64,000 bases of DNA from Mycobacterium sp. OAS707. GTDB lineage: Bacteria > Actinomycetota > Actinomycetes > Mycobacteriales > Mycobacteriaceae. How positions within the stretch are numbered: the first letter of the stretch is position 1; every line of letters begins with the position of its first letter. The notes below the pieces were generated by a model. That model was not told the DNA's origin. It searched no databases and saw only the letters and a list, made by a program, of their open reading frames with translations. Of the stretch, positions 7,750-17,294 are shown piece by piece. A program made the translations under genes and the position numbers. The stretch spans positions 434,001 through 498,000 of the forward strand of contig NZ_JADBDS010000002.1 of the NCBI RefSeq assembly GCF_014873705.1. The letters are read 5' to 3'.

Positions 7750-9064
7750 CGAAGTACGCGATGTCGGCGCCGTGCCACGCCTTGGCGATCGGCCCCTCGA
7801 ACAGGGGCGCCGTGTCCATGAACGGGATCGCCACGGCGTAGGCGAGCACGAACGCGATCACCGCGGCCACCGCATCGCGGCGGTCGGTCGGTTCGGAAGC
7901 GGGGTCGACGGTGGCTCGTCCGCGTACCCGAAGCAGCCAGTCGATCACCACCACGGCGACGAACCCCGGAATCCAATAGCTGACCAACAACAGCACGTTC
8001 TGAAAGCGGGTGGCCGTGTCGGCGGCGTTCAGCCAGAGAATGAGCGGATAGGCCAGGGCCGCGACGATCACGGCCGACACTGGTCGCCGTACCCGCACAC
8101 CGATCGTCTGCAGTGCCAGCGAGCCGCTGTAGTCGTTCATCACGCCCGAACCGATCGATGCCAGCGCGATGATCAGCAACGCCAGCCCGCCAAGTAGGCC
8201 GCCTCCCATCACCGTTCGGACACCCTCGGCCGTCTGCTCGGAAACGACGTTCCCCGCGGCGACGCCGATGCCCTGAATGAAGGTGTAGGCCAACACGATT
8301 CCGGCGAAGGTGAACCCGAACACCCTCGCACGCGACGAGTCGGCAGGCAGGTAGCGGCTGAAGTCGGCGGCGTAGCTGGCCCACGACACGGCCAGGCTGA
8401 AGGCGATGGTCACCTCGAACACGAACGCACCCGCCAGGTCTGCGCCTGCGACACTGGCAGGTGTGACGATCTGCTGCCCAGCAATGAGTTTCACTGCAAA
8501 CACGACGAACGTAGTGAACAGCACGACGGTCAGCACCGCCTGCATCCGGTGGATGACCTCGTAGCCGAAGAACCCCGCAACGGCCTGCACGCCGAGCACG
8601 ATCAACACCGCGAGCCAGAACGGGATGCCGAGCAGCAGCGACAGCGCCTGACCGCCGAACAGCCCCACGAGTGCGTCCCACGCGATGGTGCCCAGCCATT
8701 GCAGTACGGCGGGCAACACCACCCCGCCGCCGAATGCCATCCGTGAGTTCGGCAGCTGGCCGGTACCCGTGCGTGGGCCCCACGTCGACAGGTATCCGAC
8801 GACGAGTGAACCGAGAACGGTCCCGATCACCATCGCGAGCAGACCGAGCCAGAAGCCGAGCCCCAGCACGATCGCCAGCGCGCCGGTGAACACGCCGGTC
8901 ATGTTGACCTGCGGCGCGAACCACACCGTGAACAGCCGGGCGGGCGACCCGTAGCGCTGGTCTGCCGGGATGGGCGCGATGCCGTGCGTCTCGACGGACA
9001 GGTCCCCAGCCGCAGATGGTCGGTGGCCGGCGAACGTCGGCTCGGTCAAAGCACTGGAACTCAT
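7676..9064 (-). CDS. NCS1-family cytosine/purine permease
   Basis: A 462-residue integral membrane protein with about 12 hydrophobic helices, of the nucleobase:cation symporter-1 (purine-cytosine permease) family. Supporting segments are the N-terminal PADQRYGSPARLFTVWFAPQ, the helix-break region NSRMAFGGGVV, SWASYAADFSRYLP (the conserved D-x-x-R-Y motif) and YSGSLALQTIG. It probably imports a nucleobase or related heterocycle by proton or sodium symport. No catabolic genes adjoin it. It is divergent from the methyltransferase at 9116 across 51 bp, and its 3' end overlaps the hydrolase gene at 6850-7749. Confidence 0.92.
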   Translation of the reverse strand: MSSSALTEPTFAGHRPSAAGDLSVETHGIAPIPADQRYGSPARLFTVWFAPQVNMTGVFTGALAIVLGLGFWLGLLAMVIGTVLGSLVVGYLSTWGPRTGTGQLPNSRMAFGGGVVLPAVLQWLGTIAWDALVGLFGGQALSLLLGIPFWLAVLIVLGVQAVAGFFGYEVIHRMQAVLTVVLFTTFVVFAVKLIAGQQIVTPASVAGADLAGAFVFEVTIAFSLAVSWASYAADFSRYLPADSSRARVFGFTFAGIVLAYTFIQGIGVAAGNVVSEQTAEGVRTVMGGGLLGGLALLIIALASIGSGVMNDYSGSLALQTIGVRVRRPVSAVIVAALAYPLILWLNAADTATRFQNVLLLVSYWIPGFVAVVVIDWLLRVRGRATVDPASEPTDRRDAVAAVIAFVLAYAVAIPFMDTAPLFEGPIAKAWHGADIAYFVNLSVAALLYGCYRLVRSRSRLSR

Positions 9065-9115
9065 CCGTCCATTCGATCACGACCCACGTCGCGCTGACGC
9101 ACTACTGTCGCCTGC

Positions 9116-9778
9116 ATGCCGGAGCAGCGATCGATATGGGGTGGCGGCGTGGCTGGCTGGGGCGGCGGCGCCTACGACTTCGCCGTCGAACGCGAATGGC
9201 TTGCCAGGCCGGGCGGAGTGGTGCTGTGGGGCACCGACACCCGGATGCTCTACGACAGCTTCCACACGATCGGCGAGCTGGCTGACGGTGCCGCGGTTCT
9301 CGACGTCCCGTGTGGCGGCGGGGTCGCGCTGCGCGGGCTGCGACCAGACCAGGGCGTGCGCTACGTCGCCGCCGACATCTCCCCCGAGATGCTCGCGCGG
9401 GCTCGCGCCCGCGCCGCCGGCTTCGGGCATGACGACGTCGAGTTCGTGGAAGCCGATATCGAGCGAATGCCGTTCGACGACAACGAGTTCGACCTCTGCG
9501 TGTCGTTCAACGGTTTGCACTGCCTTCCCGACCCGGCAGCCGCAGTTCACGAAATCGCCCGCTGCCTGAAGCCGGGGGGTCGGCTGGTCGGCGACTCACT
9601 CGTACGCGGCGCCGGGTGGCGTCAGGACGTAGCGCTCAAGATCGGGCGACGGCTCGGGGTCTTCGGCGCCGGCGGCACGGTCGATGAACTGCGCGGTTGG
9701 CTCACCGACGCCGGCCTGAACGTCGACCGCCTCGATGTCTCCGGTGCGATCGCACATTTCACCGCGACGGCCGCATGA
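9116..9778 (+). CDS. Class I SAM-dependent methyltransferase
   Basis: A 220-residue methyltransferase (Methyltransf_11 type). Motif I is VLDVPCGGGVALRG (about residues 62-75, with a Cys in place of the usual Gly), motif post-I is YVAADISPEML, motif II region is FDLCVSFNGLHCLP and motif III is LKPGGRLVGDS. These place it with small-molecule or lipid methyltransferases. The ATG is divergent from the permease. The stop overlaps the ATG of the DmpA-type peptidase (ATGA at 9775), so the two are likely co-translated; whether they act on one substrate is unknown. Confidence 0.92.
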   Translation: MPEQRSIWGGGVAGWGGGAYDFAVEREWLARPGGVVLWGTDTRMLYDSFHTIGELADGAAVLDVPCGGGVALRGLRPDQGVRYVAADISPEMLARARARAAGFGHDDVEFVEADIERMPFDDNEFDLCVSFNGLHCLPDPAAAVHEIARCLKPGGRLVGDSLVRGAGWRQDVALKIGRRLGVFGAGGTVDELRGWLTDAGLNVDRLDVSGAIAHFTATAA

Positions 9779-10926
9779 CCACGCCCCAAACCCACACCAC
9801 CGACGGCCGGCCGCGGGCTCGCGGGCTCGGCATCGACCTGCAAGGCCGGCCAGGACCGCTCAACGCGATCACCGACGTCCCCGGCATCGAGGTCGGCGTG
9901 ACGACGTTGATCGAGGAATCGTCGGTGCGCACCGGAGTCACCGCGATCCTCCCCCGCGGCCGCGACGGTGTCGGGCAGCCCTGTGCGGCGGGCTGGTATT
10001 CGCTCAACGGCAACGGCGAGATGACCGGCACGACGTGGATTGACGAGGCCGGATCGTTCAATCTGCCTGTGGTGCTGTCGAATACGCATGCCGTCGGCGC
10101 CTGCCATACCGGCGTCATCAGCTGGGTCAACCGCGTCAACCCGCGGCTCGCCAAGCAATGGCTACTACCCGTCTGCGCGGAGACGTGGGACGGCTACCTC
10201 AACGACATCAACGGCGGCCACGTCCGCCCCGAACACGTCCAGGCGGCACTCGACACAGCGACCGCAGGCGCGGTGGCCGAGGGATCGGTCGGTGGCGGCA
10301 CCGGGATGAACTGCTATGAGTTCAAGGGCGGCAACGGCACCGCGTCGCGACAGGTCACCTACGGGCGGCGAACGTTCACGGTCGGAGCATTTGTGCAGGC
10401 AAACTTCGGCTCCCGGTTCGAATTGACCGTTGCCGGAAGGCATTTGGGTCGCGACTTGCTCGACGACAATCCCCTGACTGACGACTGGTTCGAGGTCGAC
10501 CTCGGCTTGAAGCCACCACCCGGTGCAGGGTCCGTCATCGCAATCGTTGCCACCGACGCCCCGCTACTGCCCGGCCAGTGCAAGGCCCTGGCGCGGCGCG
10601 TTCCGCTGGGCCTTGCCCGCACCGGGACAGCGGGCAGCCACTTCTCCGGTGACATCTTCCTGGCGTTCTCCACTGCGGAGGTGCCCGGCCTGGCCAGTGC
10701 GTTCCCGGTCGGGGCCGCCGGCTCCCCCGGCCAGGACGAGTTCGGCACGCTGAGGTTCGTACCGTGGGGCCGGATGGACGACCTCTACACCGCGGTGGTG
10801 CAGGCCGTCGAGGAAGCGGTGCTCAACGCGTTGGTGGTCAACCAGGACATGGTGGGCCGCGACGGACACCGCTCGCCGGCCCTTCCCCATGCTCGGCTGA
10901 AAGCGCTCTTGGCCCTCGGTCCATAA
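9775..10926 (+). CDS. P1 (S58) family peptidase, DmpA/BapA-type aminopeptidase-esterase
   Basis: A 383-residue Ntn-hydrolase of the DmpA family, which releases N-terminal residues from peptides including beta- and D-amino acid peptides. Start chosen at the ATG overlapping the upstream TGA. The family blocks are present: ITDVPGIEVG near 32, SNTHAVGACHTG near 102, GSVGGGTGMNCYEFKGGNG near 170, and SVIAIVATDAPL from residue 253. By analogy with DmpA (Gly249-Ser250), self-cleavage would occur between G252 and S253, giving a new N-terminal serine nucleophile. No signal peptide, so cytoplasmic. Followed after 31 bp by an MFS exporter. Confidence 0.93.
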   Translation: MTTPQTHTTDGRPRARGLGIDLQGRPGPLNAITDVPGIEVGVTTLIEESSVRTGVTAILPRGRDGVGQPCAAGWYSLNGNGEMTGTTWIDEAGSFNLPVVLSNTHAVGACHTGVISWVNRVNPRLAKQWLLPVCAETWDGYLNDINGGHVRPEHVQAALDTATAGAVAEGSVGGGTGMNCYEFKGGNGTASRQVTYGRRTFTVGAFVQANFGSRFELTVAGRHLGRDLLDDNPLTDDWFEVDLGLKPPPGAGSVIAIVATDAPLLPGQCKALARRVPLGLARTGTAGSHFSGDIFLAFSTAEVPGLASAFPVGAAGSPGQDEFGTLRFVPWGRMDDLYTAVVQAVEEAVLNALVVNQDMVGRDGHRSPALPHARLKALLALGP

Positions 10927-10957
10927 TCGGAAGAACTGCTAACGATCGGAGCCGGGC

Positions 10958-12424
10958 GTGGTCGAGACCGACGCGAAACGCTCCGCCTTCGATCACCGGC
11001 TCGGGCGGCCCCGGCTACTGGTGGCGGGGCTCAGCGTCGTCGTTCTCACCGTCGCGGTCCTGCAGACCGCGGTCGTTCCGGTGCTCGGCATCATCGCCCA
11101 TCAACTGAACGCGTCGACCGTTGCGGTCAGCTGGGCCGTCACCGCGAACCTTCTCGCCGCGGCCGCGGCCACCCCGCTGATCGGCCGGCTCGCTGACCTC
11201 CACAGCAAGAAGCGCGTGCTGCTGACCGTGCTCGTGATCGTGCTTGCGGGGTCGGTGCTGGCGGCGACGACGACGTCGCTGGCGCTGCTGATCGTCGCCC
11301 GGGTATTGCAGGCCGCGTCGTACGGGCTTTACCCGATCAGCATCGCGATCCTTCGTGAGGAGCTGCCCGAGGAGCGGATGGGCTCGGCGATGTCGGTGCT
11401 CTCCGGGACGCTGGGCTTCGGCGGCGGCACGGGCCTCGTGGTCGTCGGCCTGCTGATGAGCGGGCACGCCGGATATCACCGCGTGTTCTGGCTGACGACG
11501 GCGTTCACCGTCATCGTCATTGCGATCGCCGTGCTGGTCGTGCCCGCGCGGGACCGTAGTTCGACAGGAACCATCGACTGGCTCGGCGCTACTGGGCTGG
11601 CACTGGGTCTGTCGGTCGTGCTGCTGGCGATCACCCAGGGGCACTCGTGGGGCTGGACGTCGCCGGCCACGCTGGCGTGCGCGGTGTGCGGCGTCGTCGT
11701 GCTCGGCGCCTGGTGGTTCTGGGAGCGACGCGCCACGCAACCGCTGGTGTCGACCGAGATGATGACGCGGCGAGCGATCATGCTCACCAACCTCGCGACC
11801 GTTTTCGTCGGCATGGGGCTGTACTTCGCGTTCCTCGGGCTGACGCAATTCGTCCAAATCCCCCATGCCGCAGCGGGATACGGCTTTGGTGCCACCGTGC
11901 TCGAGGCCAGCGTCGTCTATCTGCTGCCGGGTGCGGTCACCGGCTTTCTGGTGGCCTTGGTCAGCGGCCGCTTCATCGACCGGTACGGGGCCCGGCCAGT
12001 GCTGATGACCGCGGCGGTGGCGGGCATCGCGGGCTTCCTGTTCATCGCGCTGGCTCACCATGCGCCGTGGCAGATCATCGTGGCCAGCATTCTGGCCAAC
12101 GCCTACATCGCGCTCGGATACGGCGCGTTGCCCGCGCTCGTCGTCGCGGAGGTCGACGCCGGGGAGACAGGCGTTGCCACGAGCATGAACGCGATCGCAA
12201 GGACCGTCGGCAGCGCACTGGCCGCGGCCATGGTCGCGGTGCTGCTCGGCCGGACCTCTCACGGCGTGCCGATGGAGAGCAGCTTCGTCGCGATCTTCGT
12301 CGGCGGTGCGGTGACCGCAACCCTGGCGATGGTGTTGATCGCGTTCACGCGTCCGCGGCGCAGAGCTATCGAATCAGTTGAGGCGCGCTACGAATCTCGT
12401 GCCATGAACCACGAGTGGGGTTAA
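10958..12424 (+). CDS. MFS drug/solute exporter (DHA2-like, 14-helix type)
   Basis: A 488-residue major facilitator with roughly 13-14 hydrophobic helices. The loop 2-3 signature is GRLADLHSKKR (about residues 74-84), and a proline/glycine-rich helix 5 segment GTLGFGGGTGLVVVG resembles motif C of drug:proton antiporters. GTG start with GGAG eight bases upstream. It lies 31 bp after the peptidase gene in the same direction, so a methyltransferase-peptidase-exporter operon is likely. Substrate unknown. Its stop codon shares the palindrome TTAA with the stop of the convergent gene. Confidence 0.9.
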   Translation: MVETDAKRSAFDHRLGRPRLLVAGLSVVVLTVAVLQTAVVPVLGIIAHQLNASTVAVSWAVTANLLAAAAATPLIGRLADLHSKKRVLLTVLVIVLAGSVLAATTTSLALLIVARVLQAASYGLYPISIAILREELPEERMGSAMSVLSGTLGFGGGTGLVVVGLLMSGHAGYHRVFWLTTAFTVIVIAIAVLVVPARDRSSTGTIDWLGATGLALGLSVVLLAITQGHSWGWTSPATLACAVCGVVVLGAWWFWERRATQPLVSTEMMTRRAIMLTNLATVFVGMGLYFAFLGLTQFVQIPHAAAGYGFGATVLEASVVYLLPGAVTGFLVALVSGRFIDRYGARPVLMTAAVAGIAGFLFIALAHHAPWQIIVASILANAYIALGYGALPALVVAEVDAGETGVATSMNAIARTVGSALAAAMVAVLLGRTSHGVPMESSFVAIFVGGAVTATLAMVLIAFTRPRRRAIESVEARYESRAMNHEWG

Positions 12425-12849
12425 CCGAGTGCCGCGAGATTCTCGACGGACTTGCGCACATCGGATTCCAGCACCTTAGCGACGAGTCGGCCGACGGGCG
12501 TGCTGAGCAGACCGCCGGATAGATCGGCGACGACTTGGAATGTCGACCCCGGCTTGTTGTCGCGCACGCAGAGCGTCAGCGCGATGCGGATACCGGGCCT
12601 GCCCCGGCCCACAATCTCGATCAACTTCGGTTCGTCGTACCGCGTGACGCGCCAGTGCACGGTGTTGCGGAAACCCTTGACTTTGATGCACGAGGATACG
12701 CAGGTACCTACCTCGATCTGCGGAGGAACCTCGCTGCGCCAGCCCGCGAAGATGGTGAGCCATTCATCGAAGCGACTCAGATCGGACGCCAAGGCCCATG
12801 CCTTTTCCGGACTGACAGCCGACGAGACCGAGACATCAACCTTTGCCAT
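12421..12849 (-). CDS. SRPBCC (START-like) family protein
   Basis: A 142-residue polyketide cyclase/dehydratase-like protein of the SRPBCC fold. It begins MAKVDVSVSSAVSPEKAWAL, the usual first strand and helix, followed by LSRFDEWLTIF, the W-containing loop, and an amphipathic C-terminal helix from about 118. Such proteins bind lipids or other hydrophobic ligands; this mycobacterial subgroup has no fixed function. The gene is convergent with the MFS gene and its start faces the 296-bp region upstream of the pot operon. Confidence 0.87.
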   Translation of the reverse strand: MAKVDVSVSSAVSPEKAWALASDLSRFDEWLTIFAGWRSEVPPQIEVGTCVSSCIKVKGFRNTVHWRVTRYDEPKLIEIVGRGRPGIRIALTLCVRDNKPGSTFQVVADLSGGLLSTPVGRLVAKVLESDVRKSVENLAALG

Positions 12850-13145
12850 CTCACAGCACTACCCGAAGACGCGGGCCGGGTAAACGGCGTCGTCGGTTTC
12901 CACTGATCGCGGCCGCGCGGGCTGGGAGACTGGAGGCAATCGTCCCAGCGCATGTCCAGCCTCCTGTCAGTAGCCAGGCGGTGGCGGACGACGCCCGATT
13001 CAGCGGATTTTCTCAGTCTCAAGCACCGATGACGAAGGATTCCATTGTAAAAATGTAAATTCGTTGCGGAATCGCTTGCGCAGGACCGCCCGATCCGCGA
13101 TTGTTTACCCACAGCTTCCCAGCTGTGTCTTGAGGAGGATTCGCC
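12850..13145. promoter_or_regulatory. Upstream region of the pot operon
   Basis: This 296-bp gap lies between the divergent SRPBCC gene and potA. It contains an A+T-rich patch at about 13043-13064 (TTGTAAAAATGTAAAT), unusual for the surrounding DNA, and a perfect dyad ACAGCT-TCCC-AGCTGT at 13111-13126, directly before the potA ribosome binding site GGAGGA (13134-13139). The dyad would lie in the 5' leader, as an operator or small hairpin that could affect translation. No convincing -10/-35 pair can be fixed by eye. I see no extra gene in this stretch. Confidence 0.5.
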
Positions 13146-14342
13146 CTGACCGGCATACACACCACACCCGTCGAGCAAGCGGCGGGATCTGACGGGACCA
13201 CCCGCCCCAAGGGCGGCCCAGTCATCGAGATCGACCACGTCACCAAGCGCTTCGGCGATTACGTCGCGGTGGCCGAAGCCGACTTCTCCATCGCATCGGG
13301 TGAGTTCTTCTCGATGCTGGGCCCCTCGGGCTGCGGGAAGACGACCACGCTGCGGATGATCGCGGGGTTCGAGACGCCCACCGAGGGTGCCATCCGGCTG
13401 GAAGGCGCCGACGTATCGCGGGTGCCGCCGCACAAGCGCAACGTCAACACGGTCTTCCAGCACTACGCGCTGTTCCCCCACATGACGGTGTGGGACAACG
13501 TCGCGTACGGACCGCGCAGTAAGAAGAAGGACAAAGCCGAAGTCAAAAAGCGGGTCGATGAGCTGCTGGAGATCGTGCGGCTGACCGACTTCGCCCAGCG
13601 CAAGCCCGCCCAGCTCTCCGGTGGCCAGCAGCAGCGCGTCGCGCTGGCCAGAGCGTTGGTGAACTACCCCAGCGCGCTTCTGCTCGACGAACCGCTGGGC
13701 GCCCTTGACCTCAAGTTGCGCCAGGTCATGCAGTTCGAGCTCAAACGCATCCAGCGCGAGGTCGGAATCACGTTCATCTACGTGACCCACGATCAAGAGG
13801 AAGCGCTGACCATGAGCGACCGGATCGCGGTGATGAACGCCGGCAACGTCGATCAGATCGGCACGCCGACCGAGATCTACGACCGCCCGTCGACGGTGTT
13901 CGTCGCCAGCTTCATCGGACAGGCCAACCTGTGGGCCGGTAAGCAAACCGGGCGCACCAACCGTGACTTCGTCGAAGTCGAGGTGCTCGGAACCACGCTC
14001 AAGGCCCGCCCCGGCGACACCACCATCGAACCCGGTGGGCAGGCGACGTTGATGGTCCGGCCGGAGCGGGTGCGGGTCTCGATGGATGCGCCCACCGGTG
14101 ATGTCGCCACTGTGCGTGCGACGGTGAGCGATTTGACGTTCCAGGGCCCGGTGGTGCGGCTGTCGCTGACCGCGCCCGACGAGTCGACGATTCTCGCGCA
14201 CATCGGCGCCGAGCAGGATTTGCCGATGCTGCGACCCGGCGACGAGGTGCATGTCAGTTGGGCGCCCGAGGCGTCGCTGGTGCTTCCAGCGGCCGACATC
14301 CCGACCACCGAGGATCTCGAGGAGATGCTCGACGACTCGTAA
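13146..14342 (+). CDS. potA: Spermidine/putrescine ABC transporter ATP-binding protein, apparent CTG start
   Basis: ATPase of the polyamine importer, 398 residues. The ABC domain begins around [14 protein letters not shown], so it must start before the first GTG in frame (13269). The frame is closed by TGA at 13131-13133, and the only plausible start in between is CTG at 13146, six bases after a perfect GGAGGA. Walker [10 protein letters not shown] is at 59-67, then [25 protein letters not shown], the H-loop YVTHDQEE, and a C-terminal TOBE/OB domain (from about 290) typical of PotA. First gene of potA-potD-potB-potC. The start codon is unusual; function is clear. Confidence 0.93.
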   Translation: MTGIHTTPVEQAAGSDGTTRPKGGPVIEIDHVTKRFGDYVAVAEADFSIASGEFFSMLGPSGCGKTTTLRMIAGFETPTEGAIRLEGADVSRVPPHKRNVNTVFQHYALFPHMTVWDNVAYGPRSKKKDKAEVKKRVDELLEIVRLTDFAQRKPAQLSGGQQQRVALARALVNYPSALLLDEPLGALDLKLRQVMQFELKRIQREVGITFIYVTHDQEEALTMSDRIAVMNAGNVDQIGTPTEIYDRPSTVFVASFIGQANLWAGKQTGRTNRDFVEVEVLGTTLKARPGDTTIEPGGQATLMVRPERVRVSMDAPTGDVATVRATVSDLTFQGPVVRLSLTAPDESTILAHIGAEQDLPMLRPGDEVHVSWAPEASLVLPAADIPTTEDLEEMLDDS

Positions 14343-14394
14343 GCCTTGGCTGTAGTCAGTCCCCCTCCCCCCTTCATCGAAAGGCACAGTCGCC

Positions 14395-15576
14395 ATGCCC
14401 CCCAACGAGTTTGATCCCCAGGTCCTCAATCGCCTTGTCGCCAACCGGACTTCGCGCCGGCGCTTCATCGGCGGCGGTGCCGCGGCCGCTGCCGCGCTGG
14501 CCGTCGGCGGCTCGTTCCTGGCCGCGTGTAGCTCGGACAACAAGTCCGCCACCGGCACCACGTCGACGCAATCGGGTCCGGCAAGCGGCACGCTGCGGAT
14601 CTCCAACTGGCCGCTGTACATGGCCGACGGCTTCGTCGCCGAGTTCCAGAAGGCCACCGGCATCACGGTGGACTACAAGGAAGACTTGAACGACAACGAG
14701 CAGTGGTTCGCGAAGGTGAAGGAACCGTTGTCGCGTAAGCAGGACATCGGCGCCGATCTGGCGGTGCCGACGACGTTCATGGCCGTGCGCCTGCATGGCC
14801 TCGGCTGGCTCAACGACCTCGGTGACATTCCGAACAAGAAGAACATTCGCCAAGACCTTCTCGAGGCGAGCGTGGATCCGGGCCGCAAGTTCAGCGCGCC
14901 ATACATGTCGGGCATGGTCGGGCTGGCCTACAACAGGGCCGCCACCAAACGCGACATCACCAAGATCGAGGACCTGTGGGATCCCGCATTCAAGGGTCGG
15001 GTCAGCCTGTTCTCCGACGCCCAGGACGGCCTCGGCATGATCATGATGTCGCAGGGCAACTCCATCGAGAACTCGAGCATGGAGACCGTCCAGAAGGCGA
15101 TCGACCTGGTCAAGGAGCAGAAGGAGAAAGGCCAGATCCGCCGGTTCACCGGCAACGACTACGCCGACGACCTGGCTTCGGGCAATGTCGCTATCGCCCA
15201 AGCGTATTCGGGCGACGTGGTCCAACTGCAGGCCGACAATCCCGACCTTCACTTCGTCGTTCCGGAGGCGGGCGGGACCACGTTCGTCGACACGATGGTG
15301 ATTCCCTACACCACGCAGAACCAGAAGGCTGCCGAGGCGTGGATCAACTACGTCTACGACCGGCCGAACTACGCCAAGCTCGTCGCTCACACCCAGTACG
15401 TGCCCGTGCTGTCTGACATGACCGACGAGCTGAACAAGATAGATCCGAAGCTGGCATCCAATCCGCTGATCAACCCGTCGAAGGAGACGCTGGCCAAGCT
15501 GAAGGGCTGGCCCGCACTCACCGACGAGCAGACCAAGCAGTACAACGACGCCTACGCCGCGGTCACCGGCGGCTGA
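14395..15576 (+). CDS. potD: Spermidine/putrescine-binding protein, Tat-type lipoprotein
   Basis: Substrate-binding component, 393 residues. The N-terminus carries a twin-arginine signal SRRRFIGGG (about 20-28) followed by an alanine-rich hydrophobic core and a lipobox ending at LAACSS, so it is probably exported folded and lipid-anchored. The mature domain opens with LRISNWPLYM and contains DLAVPTTFMA, and AYSGDVVQL, as in PotD/PotF proteins. ATG preceded by GAAAGG. It follows potA after 52 bp and is 3 bp from potB. The polyamine bound (spermidine, putrescine or another) cannot be read from sequence. Confidence 0.93.
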   Translation: MPPNEFDPQVLNRLVANRTSRRRFIGGGAAAAAALAVGGSFLAACSSDNKSATGTTSTQSGPASGTLRISNWPLYMADGFVAEFQKATGITVDYKEDLNDNEQWFAKVKEPLSRKQDIGADLAVPTTFMAVRLHGLGWLNDLGDIPNKKNIRQDLLEASVDPGRKFSAPYMSGMVGLAYNRAATKRDITKIEDLWDPAFKGRVSLFSDAQDGLGMIMMSQGNSIENSSMETVQKAIDLVKEQKEKGQIRRFTGNDYADDLASGNVAIAQAYSGDVVQLQADNPDLHFVVPEAGGTTFVDTMVIPYTTQNQKAAEAWINYVYDRPNYAKLVAHTQYVPVLSDMTDELNKIDPKLASNPLINPSKETLAKLKGWPALTDEQTKQYNDAYAAVTGG

Positions 15577-15579
15577 TCG

Positions 15580-16455
15580 ATGGCAGGTGCAGCAACCAGC
15601 AATAGACAGCGGAGCAAGCTCGCCCCGTACTTGATGATCCTGCCCGCGCTGGTGTACCTCGGGATCTTCTTCGTGGTGCCGTTCTATTCGCTGGCGCGCA
15701 CCTCGCTGTCGTCCTCGGGCGGCTCGGTGTATCTGCCGACGCTGGAGTTCAATTGGGACTTCGGCAACTACCTGCAGGCGTTCAGCCACTACCAGGATCA
15801 GATCATCCGGTCGTTCGTGTATGCGACAACCGCGACTCTGCTCTGTCTGCTGTTGGCGTTTCCGCTGGCGTACGTGATCGCATTCAAGGCGGGCCGCTAC
15901 AAGAACCTGATCCTCGGATTGGTGATTCTGCCGTTCTTCGTGACCTTCCTGATCCGCACCATCGCGTGGAAAACCATTCTGGCCGACGACGGTTGGGTGG
16001 TTCAGGCGCTCGGGTCAGTGGGGTTGCTGCCCAGTGAGGGACGGCTGCTGTCGACGAGTTGGGCGGTCATCGGCGGCCTGACCTACAACTGGATCATCTT
16101 CATGATCCTGCCGCTGTATGTCAGCTTGGAGAAGATCGACCCGCGGCTGATCGAGGCGTCCAAAGACCTGTACTCGACGAACCGGCGCAGTTTCACGAAA
16201 GTGATCCTGCCGTTGGCCATGCCCGGTGTGCTGGCGGGCAGCCTGTTGGTGTTCATTCCCGCCTCGGGCGACTTCATCAACGCCGACTATCTCGGCAGTA
16301 CCCAAACCACGATGATCGGCAACGTCATTCAGAAACAGTTCCTTGTCGTCAAGGACTACCCTGCCGCTGCCGCGCTCAGCATGGTCCTGATGTTGATCAT
16401 CCTGGTCGGTGTGCTGCTTTACACCCGGGCTCTCGGCACCGAGGACCTGGTATGA
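15580..16455 (+). CDS. potB: Polyamine ABC transporter permease
   Basis: First inner-membrane permease of the polyamine importer, 291 residues, six helices with the first at about 15-37. The EAA loop that contacts PotA reads EASKDLYSTNRRSFTKVILP near 193-212. It begins three bases after the potD stop and its TGA overlaps the ATG of potC, so the pair is translationally coupled. Pairing with PotA, PotD and PotC in one operon makes the assignment firm. Confidence 0.94.
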   Translation: MAGAATSNRQRSKLAPYLMILPALVYLGIFFVVPFYSLARTSLSSSGGSVYLPTLEFNWDFGNYLQAFSHYQDQIIRSFVYATTATLLCLLLAFPLAYVIAFKAGRYKNLILGLVILPFFVTFLIRTIAWKTILADDGWVVQALGSVGLLPSEGRLLSTSWAVIGGLTYNWIIFMILPLYVSLEKIDPRLIEASKDLYSTNRRSFTKVILPLAMPGVLAGSLLVFIPASGDFINADYLGSTQTTMIGNVIQKQFLVVKDYPAAAALSMVLMLIILVGVLLYTRALGTEDLV

Positions 16456-17294
16456 CAACCCAGGCAATGGCCGAGGTCGGCACCGCCGAGCCGAAAAAGG
16501 TCAAAGGCAGCCCCAAGTGGGGCGACCTGCTGTTGCGAATACTCGCGGGCCTGGTGCTGCTTTATCTGTTCCTGCCGATCTTCGTGATCGTGCTGTTCTC
16601 GTTCAACGACCCGAAAGGCAAGTTCAACTACTCCTGGCAGGGCTTCACGCTCAAGAACTGGGCTGATCCATTCAAGTACCCGCCGTTGACCGACGCGTTG
16701 AAGCTGTCGTTGAACGTGGCGGCGGTTTCGACGGCGGTCGCGTTGGTGCTCGGCTCACTGGTGGCCATCGCGCTTGTGCGCCAACGCTTCCGGGGCCAGA
16801 CCGCGGTGGACACATTCTTGGTGATCCCGCTCACCGCTCCCGAGGTCGTGATGGGCGCGGCGCTGCTGACCCTGTTCCTCGACTTCGGCTGGGAAGCCGG
16901 ATACACCACCATCGTCATCTCGCACATCGCCTTCGAGATCAGCTTCATCGCGATGACGGTGCGCGCGCGGATGCGCGGGTTCGACTGGACACTCGAGGAC
17001 GCGTCCATGGACCTCGGCGCGAGCCCCGGCCGCACCTTCTTCAAAGTGACTCTGCCGCTGATCGTTCCGGGCATTGTGGCCGCAGGCATGCTGTCGTTCG
17101 CGTTGTCGCTCGACGACTTCATCATCACCTACTTCGTCAGCGGCTCGACGGTGACCTACCCGCTGTACGTCAACGCCGCCGTCAAGGCCGCGGTGCCCCC
17201 GCAGATCAACGTGCTGGCAACCGCGATCCTTGGCATCAGCCTGCTCCTGCTGGCCGTCGGAACGCTCTACCGACGCAAGCGAATCGAGGGTTGA
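16452..17294 (+). CDS. potC: Polyamine ABC transporter permease
   Basis: Second permease, 280 residues, starting at the ATG that overlaps the potB stop (MTTQAMAEVGTAEP). A longer reading upstream in this frame lies inside potB and is rejected. Six helices begin with LLLRILAGLVLLYLFLPIF, and the EAA loop is DASMDLGASPGRTFFKVTLP. The tail YLRRK-type ending (TLYRRKRIEG) is usual for PotC. The last 28 bases overlap the 3' end of the convergent membrane-protein gene at 17267-17689. Confidence 0.94.
   Translation: MTTQAMAEVGTAEPKKVKGSPKWGDLLLRILAGLVLLYLFLPIFVIVLFSFNDPKGKFNYSWQGFTLKNWADPFKYPPLTDALKLSLNVAAVSTAVALVLGSLVAIALVRQRFRGQTAVDTFLVIPLTAPEVVMGAALLTLFLDFGWEAGYTTIVISHIAFEISFIAMTVRARMRGFDWTLEDASMDLGASPGRTFFKVTLPLIVPGIVAAGMLSFALSLDDFIITYFVSGSTVTYPLYVNAAVKAAVPPQINVLATAILGISLLLLAVGTLYRRKRIEG

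Noticed and set aside
12777..14666. 629-codon minus-strand open frame opposite potA
   Set aside because: No domain, biased composition, and it spans a promoter region and two real genes on the other strand.
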